A stretch of DNA of 22,176 nt from Lachnospiraceae bacterium UBA7196 (GTDB taxonomy: Bacteria > Bacillota > Clostridia > Lachnospirales > Lachnospiraceae), in contig DKUU01000015.1 of assembly GCA_002490835.1 (NCBI GenBank), positions 1 through 22,176 on the forward strand, written 5' to 3'. Within the stretch, counting starts at the first letter, position 1. Every line of letters starts with the position of its first letter. The position numbers and the translations under genes are program-made. Of the stretch, positions 7,226 through 16,970 are shown one piece after another. Under the pieces are notes generated by a model. It was not told where the DNA came from and did not search any database. It worked only from the letters and a program-made list of their open reading frames with translations.

Positions 7226-7241
7226 CTGACTCCTTTGTCAG
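7226..7241 (-). promoter_or_regulatory. Small hairpin presenting the LCP ribosome binding site
   Basis: In the transcript CTGAC-AAAGGA-GTCAG forms a 5-bp stem with the AAGGA Shine-Dalgarno core in the loop, one base before the ATG. It may be chance, or may modulate initiation. Confidence 0.3.
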
Positions 7242-7265
7242 AGTATATTTCTTGAGTCTGCGTTC

Positions 7266-7294
7266 ATAGTATCACATAAAAACCCCTAAATCAA
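7266..7294 (-). promoter_or_regulatory. Promoter for the LCP-ABC exporter unit
   Basis: On the minus strand TTGATT (7289-7294), 17 bases and TACTAT (7266-7271) with an extended -10 TG. The -35 is formed by the last codons of radA (TTG ATT, before TAG). Predicted initiation is near 7259, about 35 bases before the LCP start. Confidence 0.65.
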
Positions 7295-8656
7295 GTCAAC
7301 GGCCTCACGCACTGTCCCCACGCCGACCAGTCTGATCCCTGTCTGCGCCTTGATCTGACCCACATTGACCTGCGGCAGGATACAGGTCGTAAATCCAAGT
7401 TTTGCCGCCTCCGCCACGCGGTTATCCGCCTGCGAAACGCCACGCACTTCACCGCTTAGACCGATCTCCCCAAAGACGATCGTCTTATCGTCGATCGCCC
7501 GGTTTTTGAAGCTGGAAGCCGCCGCCATCGCCACGCCCAGATCGATCGCCGGCTCTGCGATCCGCATGCCGCCCGCCAGATTCACATAGGCGTCGCAGTC
7601 CGCCATCTGCAGATTCAGGCGCTTTTCCAACACTGCCATCAAAAGATTTAAACGGTTTAGATCCATGCCCGTCGCCTGCCTTCTGGGAATGCCGAAATTG
7701 CTATGGCAGACCAGCGCCTGAATCTCTAAAAGGATGGGCCTCGTGCCTTCCATGGAGCAGGAGACAACGGAGCCGCTCGCTCCCACCGGCTTGCCGCAGA
7801 GCATAAATTCAGAGGCATTTTTTACCTCCGCAAGGCCTTCCTCCCGCATCTCAAAAACACCGATCTCATTGGTGGAACCGAAGCGGTTTTTGACCCCGCG
7901 CAGGATACGGTAGGAAGCATGTCTGTCTCCCTCGAAATACAGCACCGTATCCACCATATGTTCCAGGACTCTCGGCCCCGCCACAGTCCCCTCCTTGGTC
8001 ACATGTCCCACGATGAAGATGGAAATGCCAAGCCCCTTAGCCAGCTGCAAAAGCACGCTCGTGGACTCCCGCACCTGCGTAACGCTTCCGGGCGCGGAAG
8101 AAATTTCCTCATGATACATGGTCTGGATGGAATCGATCACCGCCACCGCCGGCAGCTGCTTTTTTAAGGTCTGCTCCACCGTCTCCAGACTGGTCTCGCA
8201 CAAAAGGAGCATCTGGTCCGAAAAATCCCCGATCCGGTTAGCGCGCAGCTTGATCTGCTGCAAAGATTCTTCCCCTGAAATATAGAGGATCTTCTTTCCA
8301 TCCGCCGCCATATGCCTGCAAACCTGCAAGAGCAGGGTAGATTTTCCAATACCCGGATCGCCGCCCACAAGCGTGAGCGATCCCGGCACCAGTCCGCCGC
8401 CCAGCACCCGGTCCAGCTCCGCAATATGGGTGGTCATGCGCTCTTTTTCCGTCAGATCGACCGCTGCCAGATTCACCGGCTCCGCCCTGTGCTGTCCGGA
8501 CAGGACGTCAGCGCCCCGCCTGCCGCTGACCTTTGTCCGGGCAGGTTCCTCCACCATGGTGTTCCACTCCTTGCAGTCCGGACACTGTCCCAGCCATTTT
8601 GCGGACTCATGACCGCAGTTCTGGCAGTAAAATATCGTTGCTTTTCCTTTTGCCAT
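7286..8656 (-). CDS. radA: DNA repair protein RadA
   Basis: A 456-residue RadA (Sms) of normal length: an N-terminal zinc finger with Cys11, Cys14, Cys25 and Cys28, a RecA-like ATPase with Walker A GGDPGIGKST (98-107), the RadA-specific KNRFG motif (256-260) and a C-terminal Lon-protease-like domain. RadA is a DnaB-like branch-migration helicase that processes recombination intermediates in repair and transformation. The ATG at 8654-8656 is chosen because the RadA sequence begins MAKGKATIFYC and GGGGGAG lies 5-6 bases upstream; the frame is open for another 18 codons through a hairpin region that has no RadA similarity. ClpC is encoded upstream as in Bacillus, but with a small gene between, and disA does not follow. 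Confidence 0.96.
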   Translation of the reverse strand: MAKGKATIFYCQNCGHESAKWLGQCPDCKEWNTMVEEPARTKVSGRRGADVLSGQHRAEPVNLAAVDLTEKERMTTHIAELDRVLGGGLVPGSLTLVGGDPGIGKSTLLLQVCRHMAADGKKILYISGEESLQQIKLRANRIGDFSDQMLLLCETSLETVEQTLKKQLPAVAVIDSIQTMYHEEISSAPGSVTQVRESTSVLLQLAKGLGISIFIVGHVTKEGTVAGPRVLEHMVDTVLYFEGDRHASYRILRGVKNRFGSTNEIGVFEMREEGLAEVKNASEFMLCGKPVGASGSVVSCSMEGTRPILLEIQALVCHSNFGIPRRQATGMDLNRLNLLMAVLEKRLNLQMADCDAYVNLAGGMRIAEPAIDLGVAMAAASSFKNRAIDDKTIVFGEIGLSGEVRGVSQADNRVAEAAKLGFTTCILPQVNVGQIKAQTGIRLVGVGTVREAVDLI

Positions 8657-8675
8657 GTTCTCCCCCCATAAAATC

Positions 8676-8735
8676 AGGAAAGGGACTTTTCGACCGAATG
8701 TGACACACATGTCAGTCGAAAAGCCCCGCCTTCCT
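8676..8735. other. Long hairpin between the small beta protein and radA
   Basis: The stem GGGACTTTTCGAC (8682-8694) pairs with GTCGAAAAGCCCC (8715-8727) with one A-C mismatch. An outer extension AGGAA/TTCCT (8676-8680 with 8731-8735) and an inner stem TGACA/TGTCA (8701-8705 with 8710-8714) add to it. On the transcribed minus strand it sits between the upstream stop and the radA start. The following T-rich segment (CTGATTTTATG) is too weak to call it a standard terminator; it could be a weak terminator or a processing or stabilising structure. Confidence 0.7.
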
Positions 8736-8744
8736 ACGGACCGT

Positions 8745-9155
8745 TTACTTCACGATCTTGACCTCAGCCTTTCCCACGCTCGCCAGTTCCACGCTGATAC
8801 TCAGCTTTCCGCTCAGGTTCGTCTTCATCTCGCCCACGCTCGCGCCGTTGACGTACACCGTGTAGACCGTATCTTCTTTCAGACCTACGGTGATCTGCGC
8901 ATCTTCGCCGCCCTCCACCGTGAAGGTAAGGCCGTCTTCCGTCTCCGCGAAACGTTCGACGCTGGTGCCCGGCTCTGACTCATAGGCAAACATGCCGTTC
9001 TTTTCAAGCTTCGTCAGCTCCTTGAAGGTCTTCACCTTGTACAGATTGCCGCCATGCTCGTAATCTTCCAGCTTTGCCTTGGCCGCCAGCTCATGATTGC
9101 CAAAACTGATCGTCCCGTCACTTTCCGCGCGCAGTAATTCTTCTACTACAGCCAT
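8745..9155 (-). CDS. Small beta-rich protein of Lachnospiraceae type, function unknown
   Basis: A 136-residue soluble protein starting MAVVEELLRAESDGTISFGN. The sequence alternates short hydrophobic and polar segments, ending in a repeat-like beta pattern (KTNLSGKLSISVELASVGKA), which suggests a beta-sandwich. From memory, close relatives in Lachnospiraceae are labelled 'endosialidase' in automatic annotations. I see no catalytic signature to justify that name and regard it as unproven. The start at 9155 is chosen because GGAGGAG lies 6 bases upstream; the open frame reaches 9245, but those 30 codons are only translated hairpin sequence. It lies between clpC and radA in a same-strand series, with a triple-hairpin leader before it and a long hairpin after it. 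Confidence 0.75.
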   Translation of the reverse strand: MAVVEELLRAESDGTISFGNHELAAKAKLEDYEHGGNLYKVKTFKELTKLEKNGMFAYESEPGTSVERFAETEDGLTFTVEGGEDAQITVGLKEDTVYTVYVNGASVGEMKTNLSGKLSISVELASVGKAEVKIVK

Positions 9156-9194
9156 TGCTTTCTCCTCCATGCCGAAGCTTTTGCGTAGGCACGC

Positions 9195-9290
9195 GCCGAG
9201 AATCTCAAATTCTCGGCTGCGATTCCGAGTTTGTGGCTCCGACACAAACTCGCGATTGAAAAATCAGCACATCAGTGTGATTTTTCAATC
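9195..9290. repeat. Three tandem perfect hairpins in the clpC-to-small-gene interval
   Basis: Hairpin 1: GCCGAGAAT (9195-9203) with ATTCTCGGC (9209-9217), 9 bp. Hairpin 2: CGAGTTTGTG (9226-9235) with CACAAACTCG (9243-9252), 10 bp, loop of 7. Hairpin 3: GATTGAAAAATCA (9254-9266) with TGATTTTTCAATC (9278-9290), 13 bp. All three stems are perfect and they are separated by only 8 and 1 bases. None is followed by a T run on the transcribed minus strand, so they are not ordinary terminators. They occupy most of the 171-base gap. Confidence 0.9.
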
Positions 9291-9326
9291 ATCCTCCTAT
9301 GTGTTTTTCCTGTTGCTATTTGTATC

Positions 9327-11780
<2,454 letters not shown>

Positions 11781-11808
11781 CAGTCTTTCATTCCTTTCCC
11801 ATTTTTTC

Positions 11809-11855
11809 AGAGAATCGAAGATTCTCTTGTAGTTAATGCCGCAGGCATTTACTAC
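11809..11855. repeat. Two adjacent hairpins upstream of clpC, one related to the 4312-4338 hairpin
   Basis: Hairpin 1: AGAGAATC (11809-11816), loop GAA, GATTCTCT (11820-11827), perfect 8 bp. Hairpin 2: GTAGTTAATGCC (11829-11840), loop GCA, GGCATTTACTAC (11844-11855), 11 of 12 paired. Hairpin 2 read on the plus strand matches the minus strand of the hairpin at 4312-4338, with compensatory changes and the same T-T mismatch. Both hairpins would lie in the clpC 5' leader if transcription starts upstream. A separate perfect 8-bp palindrome (11883-11900) covers the stop codon of the SH3 gene. Confidence 0.85.
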
Positions 11856-11894
11856 ACTACAAAGGATACACTTCTTTCAGGGAAATAAACCTGT

Positions 11895-13256
11895 TTATTT
11901 TAAATCCTTGTCATCCATGTTCAAAAATTCAAATTCAAACTCATCGTCATCCAAAAGGAAGTTCTTTGCCTTACGTCTGGGCGCGGGGCTCACCGCCGGC
12001 GCATCCTCCTGATAATTTACTTCGCGTTCGCGCCGTCTGCCTTCCTGTCTATCGCTGTCGCCCTGTCCTTCCCGTCTGCGGGACTCTCCTTCCCCGGCAG
12101 TCGTCCGGCGTCTTGCAGCCCTCTCCTCGTCTGTAGCCGTTCTGCGGCCCGCACCCTGCGTTTTTCCGCCGTTCTCCCGTCTTGCGGATCTGCGCTCGTC
12201 GCGCTCTGTGCTTTCCCGCCTTGCAGGCCTGCGTTCCTCCTCTTCTTCCTCATCGTCCTCATAATAAGTGTCACGAAGTTTGAAAGCCAGAATGATTACC
12301 GCGACCGCCAGCAGCGCCAGCAACACCGAAAGCACTACGATCACGATACGTTGTTTTACGATTGCCTTCGTTCCCTTCTCATCGTCTACCGACTGGGAAG
12401 ACATGGATTCCAAGAGCGGTAAAAGCTCCTCCTTCTCCCCTTTGATGTTATTGTAAAGATACCATGTCGCCACCCCTTCGGAATCCGTCTCGATCTTTAG
12501 CTCATAGTCATTTCTCACCGGTTCCGACGGCTCCTCAGGCGTCTCCGGGGGCGCTTCTTCAGGCGGCGCCTCCACCGGCACCATTTCGCCCATATCCAGC
12601 AGATCGGAACGGATATATCCCGTCCTCTCCGAGCCGTTCGACCCGGTAAAGGTCACGTAATACCATGTCTTGCTGTCGCTTCCCTGCGATTTTCCGCTCA
12701 CCACCACCTGCGTACCGGGCGTCAGGGAGTCTATGTGGGGATTTGAAGTGGAAGGATCCGGTCTGACCTTGGCCTGCACGTTCGTGGCTGCGTATTGGAG
12801 ATCCACTGCCTCCTGCGCCTCCACTTTGGCGCCGCCCTCGGAAGCTGGCGGCTGAGACGGCTGCTCTCCTCCGTCCTCTCCTCCGTCCGCAGACTGGGAG
12901 CCGCCATCCTCCGATGTCACAGTGACCGTAGGGATGGTGCCATCCCCCTTCTTCTCTATCATGTCAGCCCGCACATATCCCATCGTATCAGCGTTGATAT
13001 AGACCTGATACCAGAGGATCCCGCCGGATTCGATCTGTCCCCTGATATCGATCTCCTTTCCGGCTTTGGAGCTGCCGATCACCTCGCTCCCCTGTTCGGG
13101 CGTCTTTCTGATATTGACGGAATTGGGAATAACGACACCCTTAGCGTCCGCCCTGCTCACGATGGGATTCCCCCATAATAAAAGCAGCGCCGCCGCCAAA
13201 AGGGCGATTCTCCGTATTCCTCCTACGCATCTCCACTCATTCTTTCGTGTCTTCAT
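11895..13256 (-). CDS. Secreted-then-anchored SH3-domain membrane protein with cytoplasmic charged tail
   Basis: A 453-residue single-pass protein. A signal peptide (hydrophobic residues about 16-29, followed by an SRADA cleavage-like site) is followed by two bacterial SH3 domains (about 42-102 and 158-224), each with the NIRKTP/KVRPDP and GYVRADM/GYIRSDL signatures. They are joined by a Gly/Glu/Ser linker and followed by a Pro/Glu-rich spacer. A membrane helix (304-326) leads to a strongly charged Arg/Glu tail of about 125 residues. The SH3 domains probably bind peptidoglycan, with the tail in the cytoplasm. I chose the ATG at 13254-13256 (GGAGAAAAC upstream, immediate signal peptide); the frame is open to 13445 only because it shadows the next gene. 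Neighbouring clpC and a zinc-ribbon gene are on the same strand. Specific role unknown. Confidence 0.85.
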   Translation of the reverse strand: MKTRKNEWRCVGGIRRIALLAAALLLLWGNPIVSRADAKGVVIPNSVNIRKTPEQGSEVIGSSKAGKEIDIRGQIESGGILWYQVYINADTMGYVRADMIEKKGDGTIPTVTVTSEDGGSQSADGGEDGGEQPSQPPASEGGAKVEAQEAVDLQYAATNVQAKVRPDPSTSNPHIDSLTPGTQVVVSGKSQGSDSKTWYYVTFTGSNGSERTGYIRSDLLDMGEMVPVEAPPEEAPPETPEEPSEPVRNDYELKIETDSEGVATWYLYNNIKGEKEELLPLLESMSSQSVDDEKGTKAIVKQRIVIVVLSVLLALLAVAVIILAFKLRDTYYEDDEEEEEERRPARRESTERDERRSARRENGGKTQGAGRRTATDEERAARRRTTAGEGESRRREGQGDSDRQEGRRREREVNYQEDAPAVSPAPRRKAKNFLLDDDEFEFEFLNMDDKDLK

Positions 13257-13278
13257 GTTTTCTCCATTTCTGCGCTGT

Positions 13279-13770
13279 CTACTGTTCTCTGGTGAAGCGC
13301 TTGCTGCCGTCCTCTCCTTTTCTCCGTTCGGTGCTGTAGCCAAAGGTATCGTCATGATGCCTTGATTTTCTCGCCATCTCTTCCAGATCCCTGTGATGCG
13401 CCACCTCGCATTTGGAGCAGAACCTGCCCCAGCGTATCGCCGCACCGCAGATCTCGCAGCGCAGGAAAAAGGTAGAATTGGGAGCGATCTCCAGCCTTGC
13501 CTCCTTTAACATCTCCCGAATCGCCTTTTGGCTGACACCGGTGGCCTTGGATGCCTCCGCCGCATTGGCTCCCATGTGCTTCTCTATATAGTTGCGCACT
13601 TTTCCGTAATCGTCATAATCCAGAAAGCCGCAATTCTCACACTGGTATTCACCCACGCCCTTAAAGACCATCACGCCGCCGCATTCCGCGCAATAGGTCG
13701 GCCTGTTGTAGGTCGTAATGTTCGTCAATTCCTTTTTGAGCGTTTCGATCCTTTCTTCTCTGCTGCTCAC
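13279..13770 (-). CDS. Double zinc-ribbon protein with HTH core (flagellar-operon YvyF-like)
   Basis: A 163-residue protein with GTG start at 13768-13770 (AAGGGAAG upstream, spacing a little long). The N-terminal zinc ribbon uses Cys27, Cys30, Cys44 and Cys47 (CAECG, CENCG). A helical segment with a helix-turn-helix-like AEASKATGVSQKAIREMLKE follows (about 70-90). A second zinc ribbon uses Cys105, Cys108, Cys118 and Cys121. The tail is basic. This arrangement resembles the 'putative flagellar protein' YvyF/TIGR03826 family, whose role is poorly defined; no flagellar genes are in the window. It could be a DNA- or RNA-binding regulator. It ends 22 bases before the SH3 protein start, so the two are likely cotranscribed and translated together. 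Confidence 0.8.
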   Translation of the reverse strand: MSSREERIETLKKELTNITTYNRPTYCAECGGVMVFKGVGEYQCENCGFLDYDDYGKVRNYIEKHMGANAAEASKATGVSQKAIREMLKEARLEIAPNSTFFLRCEICGAAIRWGRFCSKCEVAHHRDLEEMARKSRHHDDTFGYSTERRKGEDGSKRFTREQ

Positions 13771-13813
13771 AGAATCACTTCCCTTCCCTAAACCTCATCA
13801 ATTTTTATACCGA

Positions 13814-15085
13814 TTACACCTCGTCGATTGCCTTGCCGATGTCGTGCCGCATATATTGATTGTCAAAGTGTACCCATTCCGCAGCCGCGTAGGCGTTCTT
13901 CCGTGCTTCTTTCAACGTCGCGCCCTTCGCCGTGACGCCCAGCACCCTGCCGCCATTTGTGACGATTGTGTCATTTTTCAGGGCTGTCCCCGCATGGAAA
14001 CAGTAATACCCGTCTTTCCCTTCAAAATGCTCAAGCCCTCCGATCGCGAATCCCTTCTCGTAAGAAACGGGATAGCCTTCCGAAGCCAGAACCACGCAGA
14101 CCGCCGCGTTATCCTCAAAAATAAGTTCCACCTCATCGAGCGTTCCGTCGATACAGGCTTCCGCCACCTCGATCATATCGTTCTTCATACGCGGCAGTAC
14201 CACCTGCGCCTCGGGATCACCGAATCTGGCGTTGTATTCAAGCACTTTCGGCCCTTCCTCTGTCAACATCAATCCGAAAAAGATCACGCCCTTAAAAGGT
14301 CTGCCCTCCGCCGCCATCGCGTCCACCGTGGCCTGATAGATGTACTTATGACAAAAGGCGTCCACCTCGTCCGTATAGAAAGGACTGGGCGAAAACGTAC
14401 CCATGCCGCCGGTATTTAAGCCCTGATCGCCGTCCTGTGCCCGCTTGTGATCCTGTGCGGAAGACATGATCTTGATCGTCTTCCCGTCCACAAAAGAAAG
14501 GACGGAGACTTCACGGCCCGTCATAAATTCCTCGATCACCATACGGTTGCCCGCCGCGCCGAATTTTTTATCTTCCATGATGGTGCGCACGCCTTCTTTT
14601 GCCTCTTCAAGCGTCTCGCAGATCAGCACGCCCTTGCCCAGCGCAAGGCCGTCCGCCTTTAAGACCACCGGCATCTTCGCCGTCTCCAGATAGGCAAGCG
14701 CCTTCTGCGGATCATCGAAATTCTCATAAGCCGCCGTGGGGATGTGATACTTCTTCATCAGATCTTTGGAAAATGCCTTGCTGCCTTCCAGAATGGCCGC
14801 ATTTTTCCGCGGTCCGAATACCCGCAGCCCCGCAGCCTCCATCTCGTCCACAAGACCGCCCACCAGCGGATCGTCCATACCCACGATGGTCAGGTCGATG
14901 GCCTTTTCCTTTGCAAAAGTCACAAGCTTATCAAATTCCATGGCGCCGATCGGTACGCACTCCGCGATCTGTCCGATCCCCGCATTGCCGGGCGCACAGT
15001 AGATCTTTTCCGCCTTCGGACTCTTCGCCACCGCCGCCGCAATCGCGTGTTCCCTGCCGCCGCTGCCTACGATCAAAATCTTCAT
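13814..15085 (-). CDS. purD: Phosphoribosylamine-glycine ligase (GAR synthetase)
   Basis: A 423-residue ATP-grasp ligase of usual PurD length. It joins glycine to 5-phosphoribosylamine with ATP, giving GAR, the second step of purine synthesis. Recognisable landmarks are the N-terminal GSGGREHAIA, VGMDDPLVGGLVD, FGPRKNAAILEGSK, the ATP-grasp ALGKGV segment and FGDPEAQVVLPRMK. The N-terminal GSGGREH is near invariant in the family. GGGAGG lies about 12 bases before the ATG. It is the last purine gene of the cluster, 58 bases after purN, and no terminator is obvious before the zinc-ribbon gene 43 bases on. Confidence 0.97.
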   Translation of the reverse strand: MKILIVGSGGREHAIAAAVAKSPKAEKIYCAPGNAGIGQIAECVPIGAMEFDKLVTFAKEKAIDLTIVGMDDPLVGGLVDEMEAAGLRVFGPRKNAAILEGSKAFSKDLMKKYHIPTAAYENFDDPQKALAYLETAKMPVVLKADGLALGKGVLICETLEEAKEGVRTIMEDKKFGAAGNRMVIEEFMTGREVSVLSFVDGKTIKIMSSAQDHKRAQDGDQGLNTGGMGTFSPSPFYTDEVDAFCHKYIYQATVDAMAAEGRPFKGVIFFGLMLTEEGPKVLEYNARFGDPEAQVVLPRMKNDMIEVAEACIDGTLDEVELIFEDNAAVCVVLASEGYPVSYEKGFAIGGLEHFEGKDGYYCFHAGTALKNDTIVTNGGRVLGVTAKGATLKEARKNAYAAAEWVHFDNQYMRHDIGKAIDEV

Positions 15086-15143
15086 AATACCCTATTCCTC
15101 CCAATAGTCCCGAAAAATGCCTCTTCCCGGCATCTTTGCGCTG

Positions 15144-15770
15144 TTACCCTGTGACAATTACTCGTCCGTTCTCTAACTTTATCTGCCCCGCCGCGATCAG
15201 ATTGATGCACCATGGCAGAATCACCCACTCGGCTTCCTCCATCACCCTTCTCTGCAGGGTCTTTGGCGTATCGTCCTCATGTACCTCCACCGCTTTCTGC
15301 ATGATGATCGGGCCGGTATCCATCCCCTCATCCACGAAATGCACCGTCGCGCCGGTAATCTTTACGCCGCGCGAAAGCGCAGCCTCATGTACCCGCAGCC
15401 CGTAATACCCCGTGCCGCAAAAAGCCGGGATCAGGGACGGATGGATATTGATGATCCGATTCTCATAGTGTTTGATCAGCGCCGCCGGCACTTTTACCAA
15501 AAAGCCCGCCAACACGATCAGATCGGGGTCCGCTTCCTCCACCGCGCGGACAAGAGCCGCCTCAAACCGCTCCCTGTCCTCATAATCTTTCGGGGACACG
15601 CACACGCCCTCGATCCCTGCCGCCTTCGCCCTCTCAAGTGCGCCGGCTCCGGGATTGTTGCAGACCACCCGCACGATTTTTGTGTTATAGATGGCTCCCT
15701 GCGCGATACCGTCTATGATCGCCTGCAAGTTCGTGCCGCCTCCGGACACGCATACTACTATTTTTAGCAT
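15144..15770 (-). CDS. purN: Phosphoribosylglycinamide formyltransferase (GAR transformylase)
   Basis: A 208-residue enzyme that transfers the formyl group of 10-formyl-tetrahydrofolate to GAR, the third step of purine synthesis. The N-terminal SGGGTNLQAI is the phosphate-binding loop. The catalytic triad is present as Asn108 and His110 in NIHPSLIPAF and Asp147 in FVDEGMDTGPI. GGAGGAAGAAA precedes the ATG. It follows purM after 110 bases, a gap that includes a 12-base sequence found inverted before purM. It feeds the product of PurD, encoded immediately downstream. Confidence 0.97.
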   Translation of the reverse strand: MLKIVVCVSGGGTNLQAIIDGIAQGAIYNTKIVRVVCNNPGAGALERAKAAGIEGVCVSPKDYEDRERFEAALVRAVEEADPDLIVLAGFLVKVPAALIKHYENRIINIHPSLIPAFCGTGYYGLRVHEAALSRGVKITGATVHFVDEGMDTGPIIMQKAVEVHEDDTPKTLQRRVMEEAEWVILPWCINLIAAGQIKLENGRVIVTG

Positions 15771-15880
15771 TTTCTTCCTCCGATCACGACTCCCCAGCCC
15801 CTTCTTTCTATTTCGCTTTCTGACCGGCTTCCCTGCCAGTGGCTCCGATTGCGCCCTTGTTATGTAAACCTAGCGATCCT

Positions 15881-16906
15881 TTATGCAAACAGTACCTCGT
15901 GTCCGCCTGCCACGGCCTCGCCCACGGCCCACGCCTTCTCTCCTGCGCTTTTCAGCGCCGCAACGGTCCGGTCCGCGTCCGCCGCGTCCACCGCCAGCAC
16001 CATGCCAAGTCCCATATTGTAGGTATTGTACATCATCTTTTCTTCCAGATTCCCTGTTTTCTGCATCAGCGCAAAGATGGGCGGAATCTCGAAGCTGCCC
16101 TTTTTCACCTTTGCCGAAACGCCCTCCGGCAGCATTCTGGGAATATTCTCATAGAAGCCGCCACCCGTGATATGGCTGCAGCCCTTGATGGTGACGCCCG
16201 CTTCCTTTACTGCCCTAAGCGCCTTCACATAAATTTTGGTAGGGGTCAGGAGCGTCTCGCCAAGCGTTGCGCCTAATTCGTCGTAATAAACGGAAAGCGT
16301 CTCCTTCGACACGTCAAACACCTTCCGGATCAGGGAAAAGCCGTTGCTGTGTACGCCCGAAGAAGCAATGCCCACAAGCACATCGCCGGGTTTCACATCC
16401 GCCCCCGTAATCAGCTCCTTTTCCTCGGCCACACCCACTGCAAAACCGGCCAGATCGTACTCGTCCTCCGGCATCAGTCCCGGATGCTCGGCCGTCTCGC
16501 CGCCGACAAGCGCCGCGCCCGCCTGCTTACAGCCCTCGGCCACGCCCTTGACAATAGAAGCAATCTTTTCCGGATGGTTCTTTCCGCAGGCTATGTAATC
16601 TAAGAAAAACAGCGGCTCCGCACCCGCGCAGACCACGTCGTTGACACACATCGCCACGCAGTCGATCCCCACGGTATCATGCTTATCCATGAAATACGCC
16701 AGTTGAATCTTCGTGCCCACGCCGTCCGTGCCGGAGAGAAGCACCGGCTTTTCCATATTTTTAATCTTTTCCAGCGAAAAGGCTCCGGAAAATCCGCCGA
16801 TCCCGCCTAATACCTCCGGCCGCATCGTCCCCAACACATACTGCTTCATCAGCTCCACCGAACGGTAACCCGCTTCGATATCCACGCCCGCTTTCTTGTA
16901 ATCCAT
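15881..16906 (-). CDS. purM: Phosphoribosylformylglycinamidine cyclo-ligase (AIR synthetase)
   Basis: A 341-residue enzyme that closes the imidazole ring, converting FGAM to AIR with ATP. Family landmarks are VDIEAGYRSVELMK near the start, the DGVGTKIQLA motif, the GGETAEHPGL segment, and the C-terminal HITGGGFYENIPRMLP and GLGMVLAV motifs. The length is normal. AAGGAG lies 4 bases before the ATG. It is 64 bases downstream of purE. Its product AIR is the substrate of the PurK/PurE pair; purK is not in the window. Confidence 0.97.
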   Translation of the reverse strand: MDYKKAGVDIEAGYRSVELMKQYVLGTMRPEVLGGIGGFSGAFSLEKIKNMEKPVLLSGTDGVGTKIQLAYFMDKHDTVGIDCVAMCVNDVVCAGAEPLFFLDYIACGKNHPEKIASIVKGVAEGCKQAGAALVGGETAEHPGLMPEDEYDLAGFAVGVAEEKELITGADVKPGDVLVGIASSGVHSNGFSLIRKVFDVSKETLSVYYDELGATLGETLLTPTKIYVKALRAVKEAGVTIKGCSHITGGGFYENIPRMLPEGVSAKVKKGSFEIPPIFALMQKTGNLEEKMMYNTYNMGLGMVLAVDAADADRTVAALKSAGEKAWAVGEAVAGGHEVLFA

Positions 16907-16970
16907 GGTACTCCTTTCCGAAACGCCCTTCGCGCTTCACGCGGTTTACATAACTTGGACACTCCCCTTA

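Noticed and set aside
8657..8710. N-terminal extension of RadA by 18 codons
   Set aside because: RadA proteins begin just before the zinc finger, and the extension reads through the long hairpin.
9156..9245. N-terminal extension of the 136-residue gene to 9245
   Set aside because: The extra 30 codons are the translated tandem hairpins; the ATG at 9155 has GGAGGAG at the right distance.
9195..9290. Rho-independent terminator of clpC
   Set aside because: The stems are strong but none is followed by a T run on the transcribed strand, so I list them as structural repeats instead.
13257..13445. N-terminal extension of the SH3 protein to 13445
   Set aside because: This overlaps the zinc-ribbon gene in another frame and would place a signal peptide 70 residues inside the protein.
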